DNA from: Liolophura sinensis
Lineage: Eukaryota > Mollusca > Polyplacophora > Chitonida > Chitonidae
Assembly (NCBI RefSeq): GCF_032854445.1
Contig: NC_088304.1
Location: 7,389,704 to 7,453,703 of the forward strand
Length of the DNA stretch: 64,000 bases
Direction of reading: 5' to 3'
Below are positions 27,219-39,500 of this stretch, piece by piece (the stretch's first letter is position 1; each line of letters starts with the position of its first letter). Below the pieces are notes generated by a model. That model ran no database searches. It was not told where the DNA came from and worked only from the letters and a program-made list of their open reading frames with translations. The position numbers were made by a program, and so were the translations under genes.

Positions 27219-27296
27219 ACCGGTAATGAACACATGCAGAGCATCAGCAATGGAGGACACTCCATTGTTGATGCTCTGCATGGGTTCTTTACCGGT
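27219..27296. repeat. 78-nt near-perfect inverted repeat (hairpin)
   Basis: The two arms, each about 37 bases, pair around a loop of about four bases. The inner 22 base pairs (atgcagagcatcagcaatgg against its mirror) have a single mismatch. The outer part (accggtaatgaac / gttctttaccggt) has about three. The arms resemble the dispersed repeat at 58966-59163, so the hairpin probably arose from two inverted copies of that repeat. Its size would also suit a small-RNA precursor, but nothing else supports that. Confidence 0.7.
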
Positions 27297-27310
27297 ACCG
27301 TAAATTACAA

Positions 27311-28411
27311 AAGAAACTTTTACGTCTCTTTTGTTTATTACATGTTAAGGTAAACATATAAATCCTAATATACTGAGCTGAAGTTTTGTATTGATGTGTA
27401 TTTTTTAAAAAAAACAGCTCCTAATATAATAACTTTGTTACTAAATCTAACTTTCAATAGTATAATTGACCATCGTTAATTTCACCACACGGCCCTGTCA
27501 CAAAGTTCAAACTGACTGCCCTATTAGGTTTTCCTTTTAGACATTACCTTTAATACTTCTGCCCTGCTTTCCATCCCTGGGTGCATATAATTAGATACCA
27601 GGAAACCGTCAATTTTTTCTTATATAGATTTATCAATAAGTTTACAAAAAACACCGTAATTAAAAATTTTTCACTCAACAGTGCTCAAGTTTACGGTTAA
27701 GAAAAGTCTAATGGCACGTTAAAAGCGTTGCAGGTATCTTACAAGCATCCTGCTAAAGCTGAACCAATCAGCGAACTGAACTAGATTCGAACTTTTGATT
27801 GCTATGGTCATGGAAAAATAAAGCGCTGCGACCAGTTAGCCAGCAAGAGGCCCACTGTACACCCAATTTCTCTTCCTCGCAAAATAAATCTCTCTGAAAT
27901 GTCAGTTTCCCAAACTTACCCTATATATAGTTGGAAGAGACAAAGAAATTGTCGGAACTAAATTCTGCACACTCCTATAGTGTACAGAACCAGACATCAC
28001 AATACATGTCAGCACCCTCAGGAAATGGAGGTCTTGAATCTTTGATGCCTGTATGTTGCAGACTAGTCCCACAACAAATTTGTCATTTGGACGAGTTATT
28101 TGACGGAGGTAAAACTTGCCACACTTCGGCAGTGTTCTTACTATAGACTAAATCCATCTGGCTTCAAACGCCGTGCAAGGAAATGACATTGGGATTCGAT
28201 TAAGCCACGGTCACGTTATTTTGTGCGACTAAAGTGAACGCTTCTATATATATAATACGAGAAAATTGTCTGCCATATAATGCGTAATTTGACTACTGGA
28301 AATAGTTGTTTCCGATGTTTAGATCGAATGCAATATATCGGCCCACACTAAGGGCTGTATTGTTTGCGTCATAGGCCTATATAACTGGGCATCTTCATAA
28401 GTCACACTTCT
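27311..28411. other. Non-coding stretch, nothing recognised
   Basis: I see no domain-bearing frame, RNA gene or obvious repeat here. Short open frames (for example near 27931-28146) have no recognisable domain. Confidence 0.5.
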
Positions 28412-28578
28412 GGCATATTAAAGTGTAGCCATTCCCGAAGTGTCTTGACTTCATTTGATGCCTATTGCGATGCGTCGCCGTATATAGGCGTTTTAGGCAT
28501 ATAAAAGTGTAGCCATTCCCAAAGTGTCTGACTTCATTTAATGCCTATTGCGATGCGTCGCCCTCTATAGGCGTGTTA
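28412..28578. repeat. 84-bp tandem duplication
   Basis: Two adjacent units, 28412-28495 and 28496-28578, share ggcatat, aagtgtagccattccc and cctattgcgatgcgtcgcc with a few changes. Just downstream, gcagccatattggag (28623-28637) and its inverted match ctccaatatggctg (28669-28682) form a short inverted repeat. Confidence 0.8.
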
Positions 28579-29018
28579 GTAGTGCAGTCTCATTAACACA
28601 CCCCGCCAAAGACACCATCTAGCAGCCATATTGGAGTACTATGACTATACCAGCACATGTAAGCAAGCCTCCAATATGGCTGACTGATTATTGTTCAGCC
28701 AGTGCCGATGATGGTCACGTGCAACCCCTCAATACAGATATTAACACTTGTTATAACGGCATGGTATCAGTACACATGTTAACTTTATGGGTTACTTTAA
28801 ATGCATGGCTGTTGCCGCGAAATATTACTGTAAACCAAGTTCATGCTTTCCCAACTAATTTGCACACACCCGAACTGAACAACAGCGGTTTACCATGAAG
28901 AAAGAAGATACATAGATACATAGACATAAGGTTGGAGAATATTCCAAAGTGTCCCAAAAATGAGAAGAATTGCAGTGTGTTTGCATCTGTCACCATACAT
29001 ATTAGGGTACATAAAAAC

Positions 29019-29241
29019 GCTGTGGCTGGCTCATTGTCTAAAGCGTTGCTCTCACAGCTGCGTATCTGCCCCTGGCCAATGAGTCGGTGAGATCCAACCC
29101 AAGCATTATTCGACCTTATGTCAGCTAACCGGCTAAGGGCAGTAATTCAGTTGCCCCAATCCATACACCTGACCATAATGAAGGCCGCCGCCGTGTAAGT
29201 GTTCTTGGGTATCCTGTAAAACATCAATCAAATAAATAAAC
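29019..29241 (+). repeat. tRNA-derived SINE, family 1, diverged copy
   Basis: It has a tRNA-like head (tggctggctcattgtct as box A, ggtgagatccaaccc as box B). The body and tail read gtgtaagtgttcttgggta and aaacatcaatcaaataaata. The order and tail match the better copy at 41923-42172. Confidence 0.7.
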
Positions 29242-29696
29242 CATAAAGCCAACAGCTGCCATAAAATATATCAATGGGTATGTCAATGGGTAGGTAACAC
29301 ATAAAGCACGAGACCTATAAACATGGCTTGACTTCTGCTCAGACGTGCATTGCTCAAAACCCATTTTGAAACAAATTTCAAGCATCAAATGTTGTCAATA
29401 AAAAGAAGCACAGACGTGGTATTCAGAGTTAATCAATTTTACAGGTTTTTATTTTGACATATTCAGAAAACTCCTTTCCAGTGGAAAGATTTCAATACAC
29501 ACAATTTGTGTCTATATATCACATTCAACCTTTCATTCAAAACTTCGTGCACACTTCTTCCATACACATACATGTAGTGTGTTGATAGAAATGAAAATTG
29601 AAATTTCATGTACATGTATGCCCAGGCATTTGAGCATTTCACAAAATTTACAGAAATTTTTATTTAAAATAAATGAAATTTAACCAACCATATGCT
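29242..29696. other. Non-coding stretch, nothing recognised
   Basis: AT-rich, with no exon or repeat identified. Confidence 0.5.
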
Positions 29697-30120
29697 ACCT
29701 TTTCCCACCTTATTCCCAATCTTATCCTTACTTTTCCCAAACACTTTCCCAATATTACCCTTCTTTTCCCACACCTTATTCCCAATCTTATCCTTACTTT
29801 TGCCAAACACTTTCCCAATATTATCCTACTTTTTCCCCACCTTATTCCCAATCTTATCCTTACTTTTCCCAACTTATCCCTAATCTTTCCCAATCTTATC
29901 CTACCTTTTCCCACCTCATCGCTACCTTTTCCCAACTCATTCCCCTTTATGTAACCCAACTTTCCCACTTTGCCCTCCCTTTTCTGAACTTTTCCCCACA
30001 ATACCCTTACCTTTTTCCAACTTTATCCCTACCTTTTCCATGTCATCCCTTCCTTTTCCCAACTTATTCAGACCATATCCATTTCCTTTCCCACCTTATT
30101 TCTACCTTTTCCCACACTAT
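29697..30120. repeat. Pyrimidine-rich minisatellite
   Basis: The plus strand is almost purely C and T for about 420 bases. It is built from variants of ttttcccaccttattcccaa and cttatccttacttttcccaa, with a higher-order period near 60 bases at its start. It lies about 400 bases beyond the NCBP3 stop codon, on the 3' side of that gene. Confidence 0.85.
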
Positions 30121-30527
30121 CCACTGGTAAATGTGAAAGAGGTAAGAGGACATTGCACCCATTTGCTAGAGGTATTTTCTAAAAAGTTGGGAGATCTGCC
30201 CAAACCCCCGAGTGTCATCTCACAGTCTGAGGTTTTGACTACAGTATCACAACTTCTCAACCTGCTCATGGGTCATATTGTATACAGAACAAATGAGGAT
30301 AACATGCAAATAATGCGGCTGAGGTTTTCGAGGAGTATTTCTAATACAGAAACTTTCACAAGTGAAAATGCATCATGAGGAACTGACCCAGGGACACATC
30401 ACAACACTGACGCACAGATGAGGAAAAAGTAGTCCTGAAAAGTCATTGGGGTCAGCAATGCGCCTGAATTATGGCAGCTGAACAAAATGTACAAAAATAT
30501 ACTCTATCATGCGTAGATATTAATCTG

Positions 30528-33500
30528 TCAGTCCACAACTTTGATCCGCAATGAATGGTAACCTGAGCTGTCCCTGTCATCTGTGTTTTTCGGCACAGCT
30601 TTGTGACGCTTGCTCTCTAGTCTCCGTCTAAGGTCGAGACCCTTTCCAGTGATGAGCTGACGTGCGTCACGGACGGAGTCAAGGGGGCTGGCCGTCTTCT
30701 CCCTGCGGGGCTGCAATCTGTCCCGTATGTCAGCTATCACGGTCAGGTCGTTCAGGTCATCAGATCTGTAAGGTAACAAAAATTACAGAATAACAGATAA
30801 GTGCTTTGACCTTGCATATTTGGTGTGCATCCTGTAATCAATATTATTTTTTCATTCATTTTCATTATTTTTTATGAGCTCTTGGGTTTGTGACTGAAAT
30901 ATACCAGAACTTCTGAAGTAAACCAATGCCCTTTGCCAGGTATCTGATGAATGTCCTGACATACAGGTGAAGCCTGTAATTAGCTGAATTCAAGTCATCT
31001 CATTGGTTAGATAAAAATGATGAAGCTAAAATAAGAAATTTAAAGTCACTGTTTACAATGTTAAAGGAGAAAAACCTCTAAAAATCAAGTATGCATCACT
31101 AAATAGACCACTTAAAACTATGCATAAATACGCTTTCATTTATTTTGTGAAATGAACTCAAGGCGATCAAACATTTGAATTCTAAGGTGGGCTTTATGGA
31201 CCATACTATCCGAGGTTAGGAACTCTGACGTCACAGGATGCTTATCCAACTCTAATCACAACACTGAATGTTGGAATAACTCTTTTTACATGAGTGAAAG
31301 ATTACTGAAATAATGTTCTCAAAAATTCCTTCCTTCTGGTGAACATCAGGAAAAAAGGTGATATGACGTCTGAGTGCCTAGATATCGTCAGTATGGCCCA
31401 TAAAGTCCATCATAGTTTTCAAATATTTGAATACCTTTCAAAACTCATAAAAAAAAAAATCTGAAAAAATAAATAGAAATATTTCTACGCATAGTTTTCA
31501 GTTGTCTGTATGATGAATGTTACTTGAATATTTTAGCTTTCTTTTACTTTAAATGTATAGACAAATATCTGAAATGATTGAGTTTGTATTTTTTTCAGTA
31601 TCATCCAAAAAAGTGGGAGATTTATAATAACACTGCATTTTTAAAAATGTTTCCCTCATTTGCATACCTTGTCATCATGTTACCTTGTCATCATGTTACC
31701 TGTTCACTCCAACCCATGTGTATCCCTCACCTTTTCGCTATTTTGGCCTTGATTTCCTCCTCCACATCATCTGCGTACATCCTCCCGCTGCGCCGCGGAA
31801 CAGCCAGTAACTTCTGCAGTTCTAACTCTGCAGCTCTTGTGTTCTGCTCACTGTCTGATTCTCCCAACTCCAGAGTCTCTCTATCGTCCTTCACCAATGA
31901 CAACCCCACCTCATGCCCCTCATCCTCAGTATAATCCTCCACTTCCTCTTCATCCTCCCTTTCCTCACCTTCAGATCCTAAATACACATGAGAAAGGTAC
32001 ACCTAGTAAATACAACTAGCACATAATGTAGATAACAAAAACACATACTGTATGTACACAAATGCTTTTTCACAAGCACACAAAGGCCTTAACTCATACT
32101 TTTGATACAAAGTTTTTCTGCTAAGAAATTTGTTATACATCACAAAAAAACCTTTTTAAGTGTCCCTAGAGGGAATCAGAATGAAGGAAAATGTGTTACT
32201 TCAAAAAAATATCATGTTAAAAAATTTACTTCCTCCACTCATACATTACCTGACCACAGTCATAAATCTGAAAACCATTTGATTACGGTGAATCAAATCA
32301 TGTGGCAGACAACTAGTCATTCTGATGAGATTTCCACAGGTTGCTGGTGACAGTAACTACACTTTAATTAGTCCACATGTTCATAAAAACTTGTTTAGTA
32401 AAACAGGAGAAATCCACAATTACAGAAAAAAGTAAATCATTAATTTCACAATATAAAAGCTATCTTTACATCTGTACATCTTTTATGTGAATTCCACCAC
32501 AATAAGTGATTGTAAAAGCTGTACACTGACCATAAGCTGTTGGTAAAGGCCTGGCTGGTCTTCTGTCAAACCCTTCCCTCTCTCCAATTGTAACATCACC
32601 AGTGAACATCGCCACGTCAGAGTAGTCCTGGGAGTTTCTCTCCCCTGAGGAACCTTCACGTCAAACTTGGCATCAGTTGTGTCCGAGTGGTCGTTTATTC
32701 TGTGAGACCAGTGCTGTCGTTTTCTGCACACAAATATTGAAACAAGATACCTGTACGTAATTGCATTAATCATTTAACTTATTTCATTGGTGTTTTACGC
32801 CAAACTCAAGAATATTTCACTTATTCGATGGCTGCCAGTATTATCGTTGGAGCAAATCGTGCAGAGCAAAATGACATATCAGATCATACAAAAATTCTTT
32901 ACAGTAAAATTAAAGAGTATGAGTTTTTATATACATAAGAAGATGGAAGAAAAAAATGATGATTAACTAAAAATAACTGGTACAAATTCTACAGTTTGCT
33001 ACACCAGTATCCTCTGCTCATAATGAATGAAGCCATTGACTTACCTGGATTTACTGATCAAACCTTTCATACCTGAATATAGAGAAAATGGGAGATCTGT
33101 CAGCTGACTTAAGCTGTAACACACCTGTCATTCACACACACCATGTCCATGATTTTGTGAACTTTTTGCCATATCACTTCTACACTCTCACTTTTGTTTA
33201 CAGTAAGTCAGTGCCCCAATAAGTCAGTTAAAAAAATCTGCCACTCAGGACCAATGTTTGAAAAAACCCAATTACAGTAATTCAGTACTGATATAACCAA
33301 ATGGAGATCCAGTTATCGACCAAGATGTATTTATTTGTTTCTTTTATTAGATTTCTACACTGAGCTCTGGAGTATTTCACTTAAATGTATACAACAGCAT
33401 GTATAGTGGGAGAAAAACCGAAGTGTCTGGGGAAGACCCATTACATCTGCAGGTTGCTGGAAGGCCTACCCACGTATGGCCGGAGAGAAAACCCACTATG

Positions 33501-36500
33501 ACCTGGACAAGAATTTACAGCAACCACATTTGTGAGATGCTCCACTATATTGTCACTGTGCCGAGATAGCTTGCTAACCACTTGGCCATAAAGTGCATTT
33601 TACAAGCAAATAAATGTCACAAGACATCTTTTGGCATACACTTTTTTCCCCCACTAGAATATCATCTACCTTCAAATCAAATTCATAACATCTTCCTATG
33701 ATCAATGGAACTCTCAGATCTGGCAAAATGAGTAAGATAATTGTAGACATAATTTTGATCACTTTTGGTTACGTTTTCTTTTCTATCAGCTGTTAAACCA
33801 ACAGCAAAATCTCACCTCCATAGTTTGGGTTTCCATGACGCACATAATATTTACTTCTCTTTTCAGCCCAGGTAATTTCACATCAGCTATAAAAGAAATA
33901 TAACACATCTATGAATTGAGCAATATTACAGACCTGTTTACTCATGGGCTAGAGGTCAGGAGTGGTCATGTCGAAAAATGAAATAACTTTTTTTCAACAG
34001 AGAAAATGTGAATGTTTGCACCCACCAGCAAAGTCACTTCAGAGTTTTGCCCCTTTTACACGAACAGATTGCTATGCATTCACTGAATGGGCCTTGAAAA
34101 TATTTGGTTGTGACATCACTGATATACATTTGGTGCCAACAGATCACCATAAAATCTAATGTTGTAACAGCATTTGACTGGAAAAAATTCTAAAAAAAAA
34201 AATTTTACAATGATGATTTCCTGAATGGTGTCCAGTGGTCTTTCACCTGGAACTTCTCTTTGTATTCTCTTTGCATTTAAGCTTGTATTTGTTATTAAGC
34301 AGTGTGACACTATATTACCTTTTGTGGCAAATCTGAAGAAGAGGTATTTGGCCTTGGGGCTGGGGACACCTAACCTCCACTCCCCTGGAGGCCATATGAC
34401 TCGGGACAAGGTCACATTCTTGTATGCCTCAAATCCCTCCTCATCAGCTTCACTCCCGTCTGAGATCTACAGAAACAAATACTTTATTTATTTTTTCATT
34501 CATTTAATTGTTTTAATTTATTATTTAATTGATTTAATGCCGTATTCAAGCACTTTTCTCTCAAACAATGGCAGTCAGATTTATGGATGGATAAACCATT
34601 GACCTTTGACAAGTAACTGACTAGCTTTCCCTGGTGATGAACACAAACAAATACATAAACCACACTGGAAGGATCAAGGATCTTCCACAAAAGTTTGACG
34701 TGTTAACAGCTACTCGAGCATCATGGACCATTTACGATCAACTATACTCTTTTAACAGTGTGAATTCTCTTCAACAATACAAACAGAGCAGTTGCTCAGA
34801 GTTACCTCTCCTTCCTCCATCTCCTCTTCTTTACTTTCACTTTCTGTTCTGTTAACTTCCGTACTATTTTTATCTTCCGTTTCACTTGTGTCCATGGGAG
34901 TTTCCTTTTCTTCTTTCTCTTTGGACGCAGGATCTTCAGTCAAGTCCAATTCATCATCATCCTCTGATTCTTCAACCTCAGGCTTTGAATTGGACTTCTG
35001 TTTTTTAAAAACTTAAGTAAACATACCAACCATTAAATATAACATCAACAACTTCAGACATCAGTCCACCATTTCCAGTTATGAACTTTACAGTTGCTAC
35101 TGAAACAAGTAAGATCTACCCTAATTCCTCAACCTATCTGCACGTGAAAGAGCAACATTCAATGCAATTTATGCACATTTTTAATCTGATTTTGAAACAA
35201 AACTACCTTGGCTAGATAATCCACTTTCTTTTGTGCTTCACAAAAACTATAATTTTATCAATCAACCCAGAATAATGCCTGCAGAAGATGCCTGAATAAA
35301 CACCTTTCCAACAATGTGAAAAAGTTGAAGAATTACAGTATTCATTTAAATTTAAACGGAAATTTATAATTCTGTTTCCTCAAATGGTACAAACAAGTAC
35401 TATCTGCAAACTCTGTCTATCTGTAAAAGAGTAACTTAAAAATTCTGCTAAGCTGTTGCAGATTTTAGTTTATTTTATTTATTTACTTGATTGGTGTTTT
35501 TGTTCATGCAAGCATATTTCACACATCCGATGACAGCCAACATTATGGTAGGAGGAAACAAGGCTAGACTAATTTGTTTGCTAGTTTTCAATAAGAATGT
35601 GTGAGCAAATTTATAATCATATTTGCTTTTCTTCTCTTACAATTCTAACAGCAATTGCGCACCTGAAGAATCTGTTTTCCTTGTGTCTGACTTGTCATCT
35701 TTCTTCAGGTATTTCTCCACAGAGGCATGACTCACACTAAGTTTCATCAGCGCCCTGGCAGCAGAAATGGGATCCAGCCAAACCACATTGCCTGAAATTG
35801 AACACAGTCACTGTCTCATGTGGCAGGTTTATCATGTCATCAGCATGATAAAGCTGACAAAATACATTACGTTTTCTACCTGAAACATGTAATAGCATAC
35901 AAGATTAAATCTTTTGGCTTACCTTTTGTGCTTCTTTGACTGGCAGTGTTTAATGTTTCAAATGATTTTGGTACAGTTTATCAAGATACTCTGATTTTTA
36001 TTTATTTATCTGATTGTTTTTTTTTTTTGATGCCTTACTCAAGAATATTTCACTTGTATGACGACCAACATTATGCTGGAAGTAAACCGGACAGGGTCAG
36101 GGGGAAACCCACGACCATCTACTGGTTGCTGGCAGATCTTCCCACGTATAGCCAGAGAGGAAGCCTGCTTGAGCTAGACTTGAACTCCAGCAACTGCATT
36201 ACTGAGAGGCTCCTGGGTCATTGCGCCGCGCTAGCACTCTAACCACCTCCATTCTGCTAAGATGTTGAATATTGATGACAAGCAAACATAGTAATATTAA
36301 ATATGAATATGCGAAATGACAGCTTAAGAATATAAACTATAAACTTCAATCTATTGGGTTATGTCAGTGAGAGCATGGTTTGCAGAAGAAAATCTTTTTA
36401 TGTGGCAATTATTGAGGGAGCTGAGTTGGTACTCCTGAGGTTTTATGGTATACAATGACAATCATGTTGGCTTACATGAAGTATCATCAATCCACTCAAT

Positions 36501-39500
36501 TGAGCCTGGTCCAAACTCCTGAAAGTACTTGAACACGTCCTGTGTGTTCATCTCCTCTAGCCCTCGCACATGGATAGCTTCAGGTCGTATACCACGTTCA
36601 TCATGTCTGTCATTGGCCTTCATGCCCAAACTGTAAAGGGGTCAACAGACGATAATAACAGTGAATATAACACTTGTTTAAGCACTGTAACGCCCTTGAA
36701 AAACAAAAGCTCTCAAATCAGTTAACAGGTGCATGATTCACACAAATTTTCACTAAAAATACACATACAGAGATCATTTTGACAGCCCCCATTTTAGTGC
36801 TTTCATACAATCAAAAATATATGTCTGTAGGGCATCTAACACTAACCAAATAATTAAATCAGAAGGCACTCCGAGTGTGCAAACCTCTGAAACAGTTAAA
36901 TGTACAAATTCTTGGATATCTCATTACAGATGAAGGGGCAATACTCTACCTTTCCAAAATATTTTACAATAGCAAAGGAATCGTTTAAAAAAACTGATCT
37001 GGATCACCACCAAAATTGAATGGACTGGTCTGTACCGAATGCCAACCTGTGTACAAATTCTAACCCAAATCCCTACATAACTCCCTACATGAATGTATCC
37101 ATAAAGTAGCTGACAGGAAGACCTATTTTTTACTTATTTACTCAACTGGTGTTTTACGTTGTACTCAAGAATACTGCATCTTTCGTAAAGGTGGCCAGCA
37201 TTATGGTGGGAGGAAACTGGGCAAAGCTGACAGATGGACACAAATAACCACTGGGTAATAAATCCATGCATATCATTGAAAAATGGCTAAAAGTAAATAT
37301 GGTACACACACGCAGACATACATGCAGACACAAGTCAACACAGAAATGCCTTTTTTTCTCATTCGTGTCATTTTTATTAAATTTTTTTAACACTTTCCTA
37401 CCACAGAATTTATGACATTGTAATGTCTTACCTTTTATAAAGCTCCTCGTAATTTACTTTAGGATCATGTGGTTTTGCAGGGATTCCAAAACGTTTGGCT
37501 CTTTCCTCTCGCTTCTCCCTTAATTGCTAAAAGAACATTGAACATAATCAAAAATATTTTACATGCAGTGAGAATTCCATGTAGTAGTATTAAAAAGGAG
37601 ACCAAAACACATTCTTTTTTTATATGAAAACACAGAAATTAACAGACTAAATGAACTGTTTTAAGAAAAAAAATGCAACGATTGGTACATACTGTTACAT
37701 CATTCTAAATCAATCAACACTTATTTATTTATTTATATATTTGTTTGGTGTTTTACGGTGCCATACTCAGGAATATTTCACTTAAACCAGACAGAGACTT
37801 GGGAAAACCCACAACCATCCACAAGTTGCTGACAGATATTCCCAAATACAAACACAGAGCAACATACCTCAACTGTCATATCCAGGCCAGTGATAAACTC
37901 CCCAGCCTTATTCTCATAGCGTTTAGAAGACAGCTGTACAAAGCAACAAAAAAAAAAAACCAATGAAAAACACTTCATTACTACTGATGTTTCCGAACGA
38001 AAACAAGATCCTATAATTCAGGATGGATCTGGTTAGGAATATGGGTGTAAGGATTTTGGCACACAGACTGGGATACAGTAGGGTGATTTTTGGCTGTTAT
38101 GGATATCCCAGTGTGTGGAGTCAGTTGAACACAACAGACAGTAGAAGGTAGTGAGTTTAAACGTGGGAAAGTATCGGAGATAAGTATGCCTTTATACATA
38201 CACCAGGATTTATAGTAAGACAGGAAAACAGAATGATCTGCAAAATACACTTTGCCTCTACGGGCAAGAAAAGTGTTGTTTTTATTAAAACTTGCAGCCC
38301 CTTGCAGCAGATTTTTCAGTCTGTATGTTCCTGCCTTCCTTGTTAGCTATCAGCTTGTTGTAGTGGCATGCAGAAATGCCCTTTCTGTTCAGTATTTGGC
38401 TAAGGAAGAATAAATGACACATGTTAACAATTCAAGCTGGGCTTAGGTACAGGCCATAACTAGCCACTCAAGTAGTTTGTTAGTCCAAAAGCATTGTCAC
38501 ATCACTAAATTAGTTGTCTTTCTTGCCATGGACATCAGACTACCTTGAAAACTGAAAATTATACAAATCCAATGAATACACAATCTCTAACACAGATTAA
38601 AAAATAGGTCTTTTCCTATGCTATAACATTATGAGGACATTTTTTTTTTTTTTTACTCACGCCGTCTCTCACTAGCTTTCGGGTCATCTTACAGAATACA
38701 TGTACAGTACGGTAAATGTTTAGTCCGTTGGTAAGGTTACTGTCATTTACTTTCACACAAGATGAGTTAGCGGCAAGAGGACAGAAGAGGGTGATAAGCC
38801 CCTGCACGTTTCTTTACCCAGCATGGCAGCTATTATACCCATGAATTAAACGAAAGAAAGTATTAATTCAGGCTATGACTACTACAAGTTTGTAAATTCC
38901 AAACACTGTCTCGATCCATGGCCAAGCCAAACAAGCTATGTACAATGTATAAACTTAAACTGTTGGTGGTAGGAGGATAGACTGACTGCCCTGTGAAACT
39001 AATCCGTGTACACTGTTGGTTGAGAAACATTTGCATACACCATATTCATGGTGTGAAACAGGTCACAGCCCATGCACTTTTGCAGGCGTAATTCTTAATT
39101 TTTCGGAATTGAGTTATAAATAGTATAATAATTTGCACTATCTTAAATAAAATACGCCACGAATTATGGAGTCCAGGAGTTCCACTGTTGGTGACGGTTT
39201 AAGTTTTCATGTGACCTGGTCAAATGGGTCACAATCGCTAGCAACAAAGTGGCCTGGAGGCATTTTATGCATGAAACGATACTTTGTTGGATTATCATTG
39301 CAAAATTTTGTGTGGCAATTGGAAACAGATATGTTACAACGTGGATTTGACCAGCTAGAGGTAAGTAGTGTGGTTGTTTGGGTCGCTCTCTGTTCAACAC
39401 CATTTAGCCAAATGAGCTGGGCTTTGACTGAAGATTGAGCAGTCATGAATATGGCATACCCAAATATTTCTCAACCAACAGTCAGTGTACTCGGACGACA

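Noticed and set aside
28623-28682. CArG (SRF) boxes in the ccatattgg / ccaatatgg pair
   Set aside because: The spacing is one base short of the CC(A/T)6GG consensus. Kept only as an inverted repeat.
34481-34640. Possible further SINE copy in an NCBP3 intron
   Set aside because: A T-rich stretch and tgccgtattcaagc suggest it, but too little of the body remains to call it.
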